Source of the DNA: Trichomonas vaginalis G3
Lineage: Eukaryota > Parabasalia > Trichomonadida > Trichomonadidae
Assembly: GCF_026262505.1 (NCBI RefSeq)
Contig: NC_067208.1
Coordinates: 3,605,962-3,669,961, forward strand
DNA length: 64,000 bases
Reading direction: 5' to 3'
Of this stretch, positions 32,538 through 41,385 are shown one piece after another (within the stretch, counting starts at the first letter, position 1; each line of letters opens with the position of its first letter). The notes under the pieces were generated by a model that was not told the origin of the DNA, ran no database searches, and saw only the letters and a list, made by a program, of their open reading frames with translations. The translations under genes were made by a program, and so were the position numbers.

Positions 32538-33365
32538 TCATTCTTCCTCTTTGAAGTTATCGAAATATTCTGTTATTTTTTCCTTCAGTAATGTTAAGTC
32601 TTCTTTGAAGGTAAGTATTGTGCAACCTTTGATGTCATAGTGTGTTTGAGGAAGAGTATTTTTGACAATTTCTTTTATTTGCTCATTCGGTGTCATTGAA
32701 ATCGGTAAGTTTTCACGATAGAACCAGTTTCTGTCAGATTTATATATTTTAGCAAGGTCGTAAAAGCTTTTGTTGTTTCTTCTGACTAAATGCAACATAA
32801 CCATATCTCTATCTTCTTCTTTCTCCAACTCTTCAGTATAAATCATATACTTATAACTCTTTTCCTTTCCTTTTGGTACTGAACGTGGTATTCTTTTCTG
32901 TATGCTTTTGTCTTTGGATTCAATGACTTCATCTTTTGCTTGAAGTTTCTTTTCCATCTGTTCGCGTTCTGCTTTATATAGTTCATCTAACATCATGAAA
33001 ATATAACAAGCATAACGAGGTGAAGCCCACATTGCTACAGCGTTTACTAAAAGTCTATGAACATAATAACCTTTCAAACCAGGTGCCAAATTCTTGCGAT
33101 TTTCGTACGGAATCTCTTCCCTCGGTTTTCCGAGGGAAGCAATCATATGAGGAAATTCTTCTAAAAGTTCTTTTGTCTGTTGGTTTTCAAACCAATGATA
33201 TGCTTGCTTTGTAGAACGAAGAGCGTTCATTATACTTTGCATTTGGTACATGTCATCTTTGACAGAACGAATGAGTCTCAATTGTTTGTTATATTGTATG
33301 TATTCGTATTCTTCATTTATGGCTTCATGGACTATAACTGTTGTTGTGTTCTCTAATGTTGACAT
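32538..33365 (-). CDS. KilA-N domain protein
   Basis: 275 residues from ATG 33365. Residues 50-125 show a KilA-N/BRO-type DNA-binding domain: TKQAYHWFENQQTKELLEE, then GYYVHRLLVNAVAMWASPRY and ACYIFMMLDEL. A coiled-coil linker follows, then a C-terminal part (RDMVMLHLVRRNNKSFYDLA) like the second domain of iridovirus and phage anti-repressor-type proteins. These proteins bind DNA and often regulate. A 14-bp inverted repeat flanks the divergent promoter with the next gene and could be its operator (inference). A small hairpin (TTCCCTCGG/CCGAGGGAA, 33117-33138) is in frame in the gene. Confidence 0.8.
   Translation of the reverse strand: MSTLENTTTVIVHEAINEEYEYIQYNKQLRLIRSVKDDMYQMQSIMNALRSTKQAYHWFENQQTKELLEEFPHMIASLGKPREEIPYENRKNLAPGLKGYYVHRLLVNAVAMWASPRYACYIFMMLDELYKAEREQMEKKLQAKDEVIESKDKSIQKRIPRSVPKGKEKSYKYMIYTEELEKEEDRDMVMLHLVRRNNKSFYDLAKIYKSDRNWFYRENLPISMTPNEQIKEIVKNTLPQTHYDIKGCTILTFKEDLTLLKEKITEYFDNFKEEE
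33117..33138. repeat. GC hairpin module in the KilA-N gene
   Basis: TTCCCTCGG-TTTT-CCGAGGGAA, a perfect 9-bp stem with a four-base loop, read in frame within MIASLGKPREEIP. Confidence 0.7.
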
Positions 33366-33376
33366 TACTGTTCTTA

Positions 33377-33470
33377 CATACAGGATAAAAAAATAAATAA
33401 AATAAAAACTAACTTTATTTTTTCTGAGATAAACACTATTTCTTCACAACATTAAATTTTATCCTGTATG
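33377..33470. promoter_or_regulatory. Divergent promoter with 14-bp inverted repeat
   Basis: CATACAGGATAAAA (33377-33390) and TTTTATCCTGTATG (33457-33470) are exact inverted copies. Each lies within about 15 bp of the start codon of one of two divergent genes (KilA-N, ATG 33365, minus; ATG 33473, plus). Such symmetry could allow joint control, possibly by the KilA-N protein. Confidence 0.65.
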
Positions 33471-33472
33471 AA

Positions 33473-33847
33473 ATGACTTTAAAAAGATTATTGACTGACT
33501 TCGAATACTATCTCATTGACGCACTGACAGACCCTCAAAACTGTGTTGAAAGTTCTTTAAGCTTTAAGATTGAAGGTACGACGCATTTTGTCTTCACTTA
33601 CGTATTGAAAGAATATGACCGTTATCATAACGAAGTGAATCAAACACTAATAAAATTTGTAGATAAAAAATTGGTTAACAATGAATATTTTAAACGTGAA
33701 GACCCAAACACTGCTGGAGATGATGAAGAATACAGACAAGTTATTGAAAAAAATAACGCAAGATTAGATGCAATAGAAAAGAAGTTTAATGAATGTCTTA
33801 CAAACACGTATGAATATCTTATGCAGTGGGAAGCCAGATGGAAATAA
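33473..33847 (+). CDS. Maverick protein of unknown function, 124 aa
   Basis: Helical protein (LLTDFEYYLIDAL, then EEYRQVIEKNNARLDAIEKK) with a C-terminal coiled coil ending MQWEARWK. The ATG at 33473 follows ATCCTGTATGAA; the promoter region is shared with the KilA-N gene. No family recognised. Confidence 0.55.
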   Translation: MTLKRLLTDFEYYLIDALTDPQNCVESSLSFKIEGTTHFVFTYVLKEYDRYHNEVNQTLIKFVDKKLVNNEYFKREDPNTAGDDEEYRQVIEKNNARLDAIEKKFNECLTNTYEYLMQWEARWK

Positions 33848-33886
33848 ATTTACGTCAAATATGCAATTTATAAAATCTTATGTCGA

Positions 33887-33963
33887 CAGGCTACGTAGCA
33901 CAGTGGTCTAAGGTGGTGTTATGGAGGGGTCAGGGTCTGTGGTTCGAACCGCGACAGCGCCGT
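33887..33963 (+). tRNA. tRNA-like sequence (probable tRNA pseudogene or Pol III promoter)
   Basis: An A-box-like TAGCACAGTGGTCTAAGG (33896-33913) and a B-box GGTTCGAACC (33951-33960) are spaced like the internal promoter of a tRNA. The D-arm region resembles Leu/Ser-type tRNAs. However, I could not form a proper acceptor stem or a five-pair T stem, so it is probably not a working tRNA. It could still recruit Pol III. Confidence 0.4.
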
Positions 33964-34027
33964 ATTTTCTTATTTTCTTTATTTGTCTTGTTTGTCGTGA
34001 ATAAAAAGTGTCATAAAAGTGCTCTAT

Positions 34028-34090
34028 CTTCCACGGGAATAAATAAAAAATTTACTTTATTTCTTCTTTATTTCTTTGTTCCCGTGGAAG
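34028..34090. terminator. Hairpin after the tRNA-like sequence
   Basis: CTTCCACGGGAA (34028-34039) pairs exactly with TTCCCGTGGAAG (34079-34090), 12 bp. Third partial copy CTCGTGGAAGC near 34172. Could be a terminator or processing signal; not established. Confidence 0.5.
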
Positions 34091-34201
34091 AAGGGTTTTG
34101 CTGTTTTTTCTCAGCCAAAATCAATGATTTTTTCATTTTTGGAATCCTTAGCAAATGAGGAATCTTTTCTCTCGTGGAAGCTTTGACCTAAAATATAATT
34201 T

Positions 34202-34250
34202 AGGTGAAGAGGTGAGATCTCACCTGTTTTTTCACCTCTTTTTTCACCTC
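34202..34250. repeat. GGTGAGATCTCACC palindrome module (copy c)
   Basis: AGGTGAAGAGGTGAGATCTC and on to CACCT at 34202-34225, followed by two TTTTTTCACCT repeats. Located in the 490-bp spacer that also holds the tRNA-like sequence. Confidence 0.75.
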
Positions 34251-34332
34251 TTGAATTTTCATGAATTTCCTTAAGATAGAAAAATAACGTTAGTTTTATT
34301 TTTATTTATTTTTTTATTTTGTATGTAAAGAT

Positions 34333-35298
34333 ATGATTTCAACAATCGGCACAACAACAATTCAAGCCGCGAACGGCGGGACTCTGTCCACAACAACTTC
34401 ACCAAACTCGTTAGTCATGAATCCAACATCTATGTTAGTAGAGATGAAAAGCTTCATTCCTTCTTCATATACTTTCGAAACAAAAATCCAGAAGATAAAG
34501 CAAGAACTTTTAACAAGTAATTTAGACTGTAGTGCGAAAGATGAAACAAATGAACAGTATCTTTATGAAATGCAGGACATTATTGACCATTTACCTAAAC
34601 TACCTGAAATTCAGCATCAAAAACTAACTATTCCTGAATTCGATGAAATAGAAGTGAAACCAACTGACTCAGTAGAAATAAAGAAGTTCATTCGAAAGGT
34701 AAACTATGAGTTTCTAGGATTTCATTGCAACCATAAGGTTATGGACAAAGATTGCGACATGGTATATAAGAATGTTTCTGACATATATAAATCCGGGGAG
34801 TTTAAGACCTACGATAACTTTGTTTCGTTAGTTGCTGAATGTGTATGGCAGATAAGAGATAAAGATAGAAGAGGTAAAATATGGAACGAACAGATAAGAC
34901 CAACTGCTTTTGAGTTAAAGAAAACCATTGACGCTTTAGTTGTTTTAGCAGGTAAGGTTTCAATGTATAACGCAAAAATGAACCCGCAATGTTCTAAATG
35001 TAAAGCAGCAATTAGGAAATATAACTACTCCGTCAAAGAGATAGAAAGAATGCGAAACGACTATGCAGACTTAAAGAAAGAAGCAGAAAAGCCAGCAGAA
35101 AATAAAATGGACATGTTAGCATTTCTGAACAAAAACTATCCAACTGCTGACGATTTCCTTCTATCTGACGTCAAGAAGAAATATAAAGAAACTTTCGGCA
35201 TTGTTAAAACTTTTGACATACTGACAGAAGAAATAGAAGCTACGAAATTGTTTAGGATTTCAAATATACATCGTACAATTCATGTAAAACGCTTGTGA
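34333..35298 (+). CDS. Conserved Maverick protein (homologue at 63730)
   Basis: 321 residues, ATG 34333 after TTTATTTTGTATGTAAAGAT. The N-terminal part SPNSLVMNPTSMLVEMKSF and on is more than 90 percent identical in DNA to the partial gene at 63730-64000 of Maverick 2, except for an extra N-terminal piece containing a GC twin-hairpin module. The rest is helical with PQCSKCKAAIRKYNYSVKEI (a C-x2-C) and a long charged coiled coil. Role unknown; strong conservation between two otherwise different elements suggests a core function or recent exchange. Confidence 0.65.
   Translation: MISTIGTTTIQAANGGTLSTTTSPNSLVMNPTSMLVEMKSFIPSSYTFETKIQKIKQELLTSNLDCSAKDETNEQYLYEMQDIIDHLPKLPEIQHQKLTIPEFDEIEVKPTDSVEIKKFIRKVNYEFLGFHCNHKVMDKDCDMVYKNVSDIYKSGEFKTYDNFVSLVAECVWQIRDKDRRGKIWNEQIRPTAFELKKTIDALVVLAGKVSMYNAKMNPQCSKCKAAIRKYNYSVKEIERMRNDYADLKKEAEKPAENKMDMLAFLNKNYPTADDFLLSDVKKKYKETFGIVKTFDILTEEIEATKLFRISNIHRTIHVKRL
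34366..34389. repeat. GC twin-hairpin module absent from the homologous gene
   Basis: GCCG-CGAA-CGGC then GGGACTCTGTCC. It lies in frame in the N-terminus of the gene at 34333; the homologue at 63730 has only MLATTSPNS before the shared part, so the module is an insertion or a deletion between two close relatives. Confidence 0.75.
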
Positions 35299-35304
35299 AA
35301 AACT

Positions 35305-35353
35305 GGGGTGAGAAAACAGGTGAAAAAAGAGGTGACATCTCACCTCTTCACCT
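35305..35353. repeat. Palindrome module (copy d)
   Basis: GGGGTGAGAAAACAGGTGAA, then AAAAGAGGTGACATCTCACC and TCTTCACC, beginning 7 bp after the stop codon of the gene at 34333. One base off the perfect palindrome. Confidence 0.7.
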
Positions 35354-35377
35354 ATAATATATTTTTGCTTTAATTAA

Positions 35378-35872
35378 ATGCTTTCCGGAAACGTCGATGA
35401 AAATCATATGGACAAATTATATGAAAAAATTAATAATGATTACCCCTCATTAACCAGGGAAATGACGGATTCTATAGTTCGTAAATTCGATGAAATACAG
35501 GATATGTGGTTCGACAGATTCGACATGAACGATAAGGAAAAGAGAAAGAACGATAACAATTTACTTACTAAAAGAATCCTAAAATCTAAAATAGGTGAAG
35601 CTTCAACATTTAACACAGTACATAACTTTTACACCGCTGTTTATATTTTCAATAATTTATTTAACGATGAACGAGAAAGAAAAAGTATGTTTAACGGAAG
35701 AAATGAATATGATTTTATCCTTTGTGCTGTTCGGGATGTTGACATGAAACTAAAGAAAATATTCTTATTACAAGATGACACGGTTGAAGATGAAGTCAAT
35801 GAGTTTTTAAATCGTGATTTAAATGAAATTGATGAAGTTATGACCGAATGTTATAAAAAGTTCAAGAGGTGA
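35378..35872 (+). CDS. Maverick protein of unknown function, 164 aa
   Basis: Helical, acidic, 164 residues from ATG 35378 (preceded by ATATATTTTTGC). Contains KFDEIQDMWFDRFDMNDKEK and a C-terminal amphipathic helix (NEIDEVMTECYKKFKR). It follows the conserved gene at 34333 on the same strand. No family recognised. Its stop codon lies inside a palindrome module. Confidence 0.55.
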   Translation: MLSGNVDENHMDKLYEKINNDYPSLTREMTDSIVRKFDEIQDMWFDRFDMNDKEKRKNDNNLLTKRILKSKIGEASTFNTVHNFYTAVYIFNNLFNDERERKSMFNGRNEYDFILCAVRDVDMKLKKIFLLQDDTVEDEVNEFLNRDLNEIDEVMTECYKKFKR

Positions 35873-35915
35873 AAAAAGAGGTGAGAAAACAGGTGAAATC
35901 TCACCTCTTCACCTC
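35865..35915. repeat. Palindrome module (copy e)
   Basis: AGAGGTGAAAAAAGAGGTGA, then GAAAACAGGTGAAATCTCAC and CTCTTCACC. The TGA stop of the gene at 35378 is formed by the first GGTGA of the module. Confidence 0.7.
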
Positions 35916-36016
35916 AATTATATTTTTGGTGTAAATTTATGACAAAAATAAATGGTACCATTAATGATATCATGACTGTTCTCATTCATGTCTGATTTTA
36001 CATCCAACGAAAAAGT

Positions 36017-37101
36017 TTAGAAGAATTTTCTTATTCTTTCTGGCATGTTTTTATCTTTCCAGTACTCCCGCTCTAATGGTCCCAGATGAGTTGGTTTAGA
36101 TTCTCTCAAGTTCTTAGATGGTATAACATCTTCAACGCCTCCTTCATATCTTACTTTATAAGTGTCATCGTTTGTGTTATAGTCAAGTATTTCAATAACC
36201 ACTCCTCGCTTTGCTTCGTCAATGGTTTCAGCAAGTTTGCCATTACTACTTTCGACTAATTTATGTCGAGGGTAAAATGCTATGGAGTCGTCAGCAGCTT
36301 TTATAAGATATCCATTACCTTGCGTAGAGTCTACGATATAATAATTTCGACTTAACCTTAAACGTTTCTTTGTCAATGGTTTGTCGTCAAGAACTACACG
36401 AACTTTTGTACCAGGAATGAGGTAAATTGTGTTGAATTTCTGATATTTTGTGTTTGGCTTCGTTTCTTTTGTATATACTTTTCTTCTTGTTGTTGTGTCA
36501 TTGAATTTGGTGTATGTCCTGTTGTAGAATGTGTTGAGGAATTATATACTTCGAGAAAATGTTTCATTGTTTCTTCGGTAAAGTCTCGCTCTTGATTTAA
36601 ATCTCTGAGAGTCCTTATGAAGCGGTTAATGATACCGAGTATGTTATGGTTATGGTCTTCAGTAGTGTAGTGAGTTATGTTATGCTTAATGAGAAATTCT
36701 GTGATTTCGTTGCTGAGGTATGCACCGTCTTGGTCTGATGTTAAAATACTTGGGCTATGTTCTGCTACAAACTTTTGTAAAACTCTTAACACTTCATGAG
36801 TTCCTTTATTTCTCATTATATACGCATATGCTTTACGAGTGTTAACATTTATGAAGATGAGGAATGGTTTATGTCCTCCTTTTCTGCTTTGAATGAGAGT
36901 GTCAAATTGGTATGCGTCAGGAGTGTTGGAGTAAATTGGTAAAAAGTAGTCGTAAGGATTTATTTTTGTTTGATGTACAACATTTTTGTCAAAGAACCTT
37001 TTCACTTCAGCTCTGTTAGTAAATCCCGAACTCTTTGCAGCTTCATTGAACTTCTTAAATGACCTCCATGGATGTTGTTCGAATACTTCTTTCAAGCTCA
37101 T
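36017..37101 (-). pseudogene. INT: Maverick integrase (retroviral type), broken
   Basis: Starts at ATG 37101. An rve-type catalytic core is readable: YQFDTLIQSRKGG (first acidic site), HSPSILTSDQDGAYLS (second) and the ILGIINRFIRTLRDLNQ helix (third region). A C-terminal SH3/chromo-like beta domain (KPGTKVRV-type start, YIVDSTQGNGYLIKAADDSI) covers 36017-36376. In the family it inserts the element and makes 5-6-bp target duplications, which fits the CCTCA seen here. The gene looks broken at about one place. Confidence 0.8.
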
Positions 37102-37120
37102 TTATGTAAAGTTAAAGATT

Positions 37121-40100
37121 TTAACCAACTCGTATCCAAGCGTGCATTGTTATATAAGGAGGCATATAATCTTTTCCATTACCTGCTGGGTCTGTAATAC
37201 CAGCTACAACATGTGTATGATTTCCTGCAGTTCCACAGAAAATACCTGTGCTAACATCTTTGGGGTCAGTTGTGATATCATATCTATGCATTCCCTGTCT
37301 ATCCGAACCCGCTGCAAGATTTGTATAACCTCTTTTTGTTATTGAATGTGAATGGTTTCCTTCCACAGATGTTCTTCCACTGAACCTATGCATATGTGAA
37401 GGAAGGTTTTCAATACCTATTTTCTTTGAACCTCCCATCTTCATTGACTGCGTATTAGTGTAGAATGGAAAACTGTCAACTATTTCATACCATCTACCAC
37501 CAAATAAAGTGTTTGGATTTATTGGATTCATAGACGTATAAACAGCTCCTATAGGATATATTAAATCATATATGCTCATAACTCTATAAACATATTCTAA
37601 AGAACTTATGTCATTAAATACCATTTGGAATGTATCTCCCGGATGAAATGTTGCATTTGTTCCACTTTTATAATGTAATGTTAGTTCAATAGAATTATCC
37701 AAGAAAAATTCAAAAGTATCTGGTTGAAGACCTCTAACAAATTCAAATGGAGTTGCTGGTTCACCATTTATAATTTCTGTTGTAAATGTCATTGTATCTG
37801 GTTTCGAAAATTTCTTTGTTAGTTCTGCATCCACATAAGTTTTATCTGCTTTCTTGTCTAACATTGCTGGTAGTTCATATGCTTCAAAGTTTCTGGCATG
37901 ATCTTCGGTATTCCTGCAACTCTTATCTAAATTGTTAAGAGTATCTTTTACGCTTGTACTCGGATTCTCTAAAGGTGCACTTGAACCAAGGTCAAAGTTC
38001 AATATTATGTCGTCTGCTCTAACAGTAGTGAAGGATTTATGTGTATGGTTCTTGTCTGCTTTCTTGTCATATAAATCTTGAGCAGTGAATTTAATATTAT
38101 GTTCATCCTTCATGACATAAACATCTTTACATCTAATGTTTCTCATCGTCGTTATGTCGTCATCCGATGTTAAACCTTGTGGAAAGTTAGGAGGTTTACA
38201 ATATAATGCAGCCGCGTGCGGCGGGGCTCCGCCCTCCCCACCAGTTTCTTCAACCGTTCCTTCAATACTTTCTATAGCAACAGTTGTGAAGGATTTATGT
38301 GTATGGTTCTTGTCTGCTTTCTTATCTAACATTGCTGGTAGTTCATGTGCTTCAAAGTTTCTGGCATGACTTTCAATGTTCCTGCAACTGTTATCTAAAC
38401 TGTTAAGAGTATCTTTTACGCTTGTACTTGGATTTTCTAATGGTGCACTTGAACCAAGGTCAAAGTTCAATATTATGTCGTCTGCTCTAACAGTAGTGAA
38501 GGATTTATGTGTATGGTTCTTGTCAGCTTTACTGTCTAAAGAAGTTTGAAGTTCATTTATATCGGAGATGTTGTGTTTATGAGATTTCAAAACTTTGTTC
38601 GTTGCGTCAAGTTCAACTTTGTCAGCTTTACTTTTAATAGCATCTTCAAACGTTATTTTTGCCTTAACTCTTAACATAAATCTTGGTTCAACTAATACAC
38701 CATTAACAGAGAAAGTAGAGGCATAAATTTCATCGTTATAACTAAATGCTTCTGGTGCTTTACCTGTGTCATACTGTACAGTACAGCTTATGTCATAACC
38801 TTTAGCACGAATGTATTTATATCTTCTTTCATTAACATTTTTTGTCTTCGCTTCATCACTTCGTGTTAAATATCCATGGTAGTCCGTTATAATCTGTTCG
38901 TCTGAAGTTATATAATGAACGTGGTTTTTATCTGCTTTTTCGGCTAATTTCTCATTAACATCATTCACTTCTAATTCAACTCTTCCGCCAGAACTCTTAT
39001 TATCATTAATCTTTTTCATTAATTCGGTAATTACGTCATAAAGACTATATTCTGTTTTCGGTTTTGTAAATAATGAGTCAAAATTTCTTTTCATCATTAC
39101 ATCGCTGACATTAATGATATCACCAATTCCTTTTTCATTTATTCTCTTCATTAATTCTGCAATAATGACGAATATATAATCTGTTAATTTATTCTCTTCA
39201 TCGAGGGTTATAGAATGTTTTGAAATTGAATCATTAACTCCTCTAAATAAATCAATAACTTCAGGATACACGTTTTTAATGTCTTGAATAACCCGACCAG
39301 TATCCTCGCCACTATGTGGCTCTGAGCCCGTTGGGCTCTGTTGTTCATGTTCTTCGTTCCCGTCGTTACGTGGTTTTATATCTCTAACCATCATCAACGC
39401 AGCCATAACCGGAGGGTTTGTTGCTACCTGTTCGAAAATCCGTCCGTTATGTATGGTATATCTAAATAATTTCTTTGTGTTTGTTAAAACATTTGAAACA
39501 AGTCTTTTAAAACCATCTACAAAATTTCCTGTTTCACCTAATGTTCTTGCAGCATTTACAAGCTCACCCATTCCCGCTTTTGACCCCAAAAACGTCCATA
39601 TTGCATTTATTTCACTCTGTATAGTTGTCCATTCAGCGAAACTAACACCCGCATTCGCTAAGCTGAAAATGAAATTCAGTGGATCGAACTTAATTCCACC
39701 TTCTTTTTCAATTTCAACGAACTCACTAACATGAGATTTTAAATATTCTTTCGTTAAAATTGTTTTCCCCGATGTTATGTCATTAACGAAACTATCACCG
39801 TCAAAAGTTAACGAATTCAATTTCGTCGTTGATGCTTTTATTTCATACACCGCTTTATCGATAGTTTTTGGCTCACCTTCTTTAGAAGCATATGAAACAT
39901 TAATGAATGAATTATATGTATTCGTGAATGAATTAAAATCAATGATTTTCATTAATGACGCCTTTAATGATTCATTAACTGTTGAATCCCTTAAAACAAT
40001 TAATGAACTGTCCTTTATGAAAGGTACACTGCAAACCGTCGAGTTTGGATCAAATGCTGTAGTTGGTGCAGGAATATTAATGATATAAGTCATTAAATCA

Positions 40101-40591
40101 TTAAGTGACGTAAATAATGTTGTCGTTTTTGATTTAATTTCTTTAGCATCTGTTATATATGGTAATTTTATTTCTGTAGTTTCTGAATTAAAGATATTCG
40201 CTAAAATGTTTTGTAAACTGTTTTGAACAGCTGTGTAAACCGTTGAATTCGGAACTCTTACGATTTCACCATCCTTAATAAAAGGCATTGTACATGACGT
40301 AGTGCTTGGGTCAAATCTTTCGGGATTATAATTCAACATATATTCTAACGCTTCATATACAGACCTATAAACAGTTGTGTCGTTCTTCATGACAACTTCA
40401 CCATTTACAATGAATGGCATTGTACATGGAGTTAAAATAGGGTCAAACTTTTCATAGTCCTTCCATGTTATGTATTTCTCGGTATTTCCATCAGAAATAA
40501 CAATATATTTGTCAGTAAGTGTGAGAGAGTATTGACCAAAATATAAACGTTTAGCTCTGTCAGCTTCATACGCATATGCAGCAATACTCAT
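37121..40591 (-). CDS. Phage-type tail-fibre protein, 1156 aa
   Basis: One open frame from ATG 40591. The N-terminal half has repeated segments of the form FDPxxTxCTMPFIxDGEIV (three or four times) that probably form a fibrous shaft. The second half has phage-fibre repeats KADKNHTHKSFTT, with a duplicated block of about 90 residues (VRADDIILNFDLGSSAPLEN). The C-terminal domain is a tail-collar type receptor-binding domain: IYPIGAVYTSMNPINP, ENLPSHMHRFSG, GNHTHVV and YMPPYITMHAWIRVG. Such fibres come from bacteriophages; here the likely role is attachment of a virus-like particle. Two GC modules lie in frame (38211-38238 and 39308-39340). Confidence 0.85.
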   Translation of the reverse strand: MSIAAYAYEADRAKRLYFGQYSLTLTDKYIVISDGNTEKYITWKDYEKFDPILTPCTMPFIVNGEVVMKNDTTVYRSVYEALEYMLNYNPERFDPSTTSCTMPFIKDGEIVRVPNSTVYTAVQNSLQNILANIFNSETTEIKLPYITDAKEIKSKTTTLFTSLNDLMTYIINIPAPTTAFDPNSTVCSVPFIKDSSLIVLRDSTVNESLKASLMKIIDFNSFTNTYNSFINVSYASKEGEPKTIDKAVYEIKASTTKLNSLTFDGDSFVNDITSGKTILTKEYLKSHVSEFVEIEKEGGIKFDPLNFIFSLANAGVSFAEWTTIQSEINAIWTFLGSKAGMGELVNAARTLGETGNFVDGFKRLVSNVLTNTKKLFRYTIHNGRIFEQVATNPPVMAALMMVRDIKPRNDGNEEHEQQSPTGSEPHSGEDTGRVIQDIKNVYPEVIDLFRGVNDSISKHSITLDEENKLTDYIFVIIAELMKRINEKGIGDIINVSDVMMKRNFDSLFTKPKTEYSLYDVITELMKKINDNKSSGGRVELEVNDVNEKLAEKADKNHVHYITSDEQIITDYHGYLTRSDEAKTKNVNERRYKYIRAKGYDISCTVQYDTGKAPEAFSYNDEIYASTFSVNGVLVEPRFMLRVKAKITFEDAIKSKADKVELDATNKVLKSHKHNISDINELQTSLDSKADKNHTHKSFTTVRADDIILNFDLGSSAPLENPSTSVKDTLNSLDNSCRNIESHARNFEAHELPAMLDKKADKNHTHKSFTTVAIESIEGTVEETGGEGGAPPHAAALYCKPPNFPQGLTSDDDITTMRNIRCKDVYVMKDEHNIKFTAQDLYDKKADKNHTHKSFTTVRADDIILNFDLGSSAPLENPSTSVKDTLNNLDKSCRNTEDHARNFEAYELPAMLDKKADKTYVDAELTKKFSKPDTMTFTTEIINGEPATPFEFVRGLQPDTFEFFLDNSIELTLHYKSGTNATFHPGDTFQMVFNDISSLEYVYRVMSIYDLIYPIGAVYTSMNPINPNTLFGGRWYEIVDSFPFYTNTQSMKMGGSKKIGIENLPSHMHRFSGRTSVEGNHSHSITKRGYTNLAAGSDRQGMHRYDITTDPKDVSTGIFCGTAGNHTHVVAGITDPAGNGKDYMPPYITMHAWIRVG
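38211..38238. repeat. GC twin-hairpin module in the fibre gene
   Basis: GCCGC-GT-GCGGC then GGGGC-TCC-GCCC, read in frame. At the same place the fibre of Maverick 2 has no such insert (GTGGDVLNWKPPNF versus GEGGAPPHAAALYCKPPNF). Confidence 0.8.
39308..39340. repeat. GC twin-hairpin module in the fibre gene (2)
   Basis: CCAC-TAT-GTGG then GAGCCC-GTT-GGGCTC, encoding part of QQSPTGSEPHSGEDTG. Confidence 0.75.
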
Positions 40592-40608
40592 ATTTTAATG
40601 AGAATAAA
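40592..40608. promoter_or_regulatory. 17-bp divergent Maverick promoter
   Basis: The two start codons at 40591 (minus, fibre) and 40609 (plus) are separated only by ATTTTAATGAGAATAAA. The same layout and nearly the same bases (ATTTTATCTAGAATAAAA) separate the fibre and its divergent partner in Maverick 2 at 56388-56405. Read on either strand it gives an A/T-rich TTTTA or TTTTTA motif just before the ATG. Confidence 0.7.
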
Positions 40609-41385
40609 ATGTTGTTCTATTTGCAAAGTACAGACCCAAACGAATACGGGACAGTAAAGCTACAAACAAACTTAGGTCTTCAGAATGAAGCGCTTGCTTT
40701 CAGAGTTGTTGACTTCAATACTATCGCTTCATTCGTTATAACAGATGAAACAGATTTCATGGAGCTTGAAATAGATGGAAAGAAGCACGAAATAAGATTT
40801 CACAATAATGTAGAATATAAGATGGAAACATTAGCTGGAGTGTTAAATGCGCTCATAAATACTACAATAAACAAGGAGAACGAAGAAAACTTAATGAATG
40901 TTAAACTTATTGCAGGAGTTTTGAAGTTCAGTTATGCGAAGGAGTTTAAGATAACACGAATGAGTCATAGAGTTCAATTGCTTCTGGGAGCATACCATAT
41001 GACATGTCCTTTGAAAAGTGTTGACAAAACGATTGAGATGAAATCTGTTCCATACGTATGTTATGGTAATTGTTTATACGTTGAGTCAAAAATAGCTAAT
41101 GTCACAGGTATTTCAGGAGTTAATAGTAAAGGTTCAGTAGAATATAAATCCTTCTGTTATGCAGTCAATTCAATGTTCATTCCAAACGTTCCTGTCATAG
41201 TAACTCATTTAGGTAAATGGGTTCGCATTAGTCCTCATAATTTGAAAGACATGCAATTCAGACTTGTTGACTTTCAAGGAGAGCCTGTAGAACTGAAGGC
41301 ACCAGTGCGAATGACTGTTGAAGTTGACTTTTTAGAAAATATTAAATGCAACAGCTTACAAGAGAACTCAGAGCTAAAAATATAA
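40609..41385 (+). CDS. Minor-capsid (penton) candidate
   Basis: 258 residues from ATG 40609, the start indicated by the shared divergent promoter. Mostly beta chain; central part FKITRMSHRVQLLLGAYH resembles the S-x-x-L-x-x-L-L-G element seen in Polinton minor capsid proteins, and the end MQFRLVDFQGEPVELKAPVR, with MTVEVDF, resembles the D-x-x-G-x-x-V-x-L-x-x-P closing strand of single jelly-roll pentons. In this family pentons fill the capsid vertices, where fibres attach; the neighbour is the fibre gene. Moderate confidence. Confidence 0.5.
   Translation: MLFYLQSTDPNEYGTVKLQTNLGLQNEALAFRVVDFNTIASFVITDETDFMELEIDGKKHEIRFHNNVEYKMETLAGVLNALINTTINKENEENLMNVKLIAGVLKFSYAKEFKITRMSHRVQLLLGAYHMTCPLKSVDKTIEMKSVPYVCYGNCLYVESKIANVTGISGVNSKGSVEYKSFCYAVNSMFIPNVPVIVTHLGKWVRISPHNLKDMQFRLVDFQGEPVELKAPVRMTVEVDFLENIKCNSLQENSELKI

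Noticed and set aside
33880-34158. 92-codon open frame
   Set aside because: It translates the tRNA-like sequence and AT-rich spacer; no protein-like composition.
40576-40608. Earlier start of the penton candidate
   Set aside because: An ATG at 40576 would overlap the start of the divergent fibre gene; ATG 40609 matches the spacing of the equivalent pair in Maverick 2.
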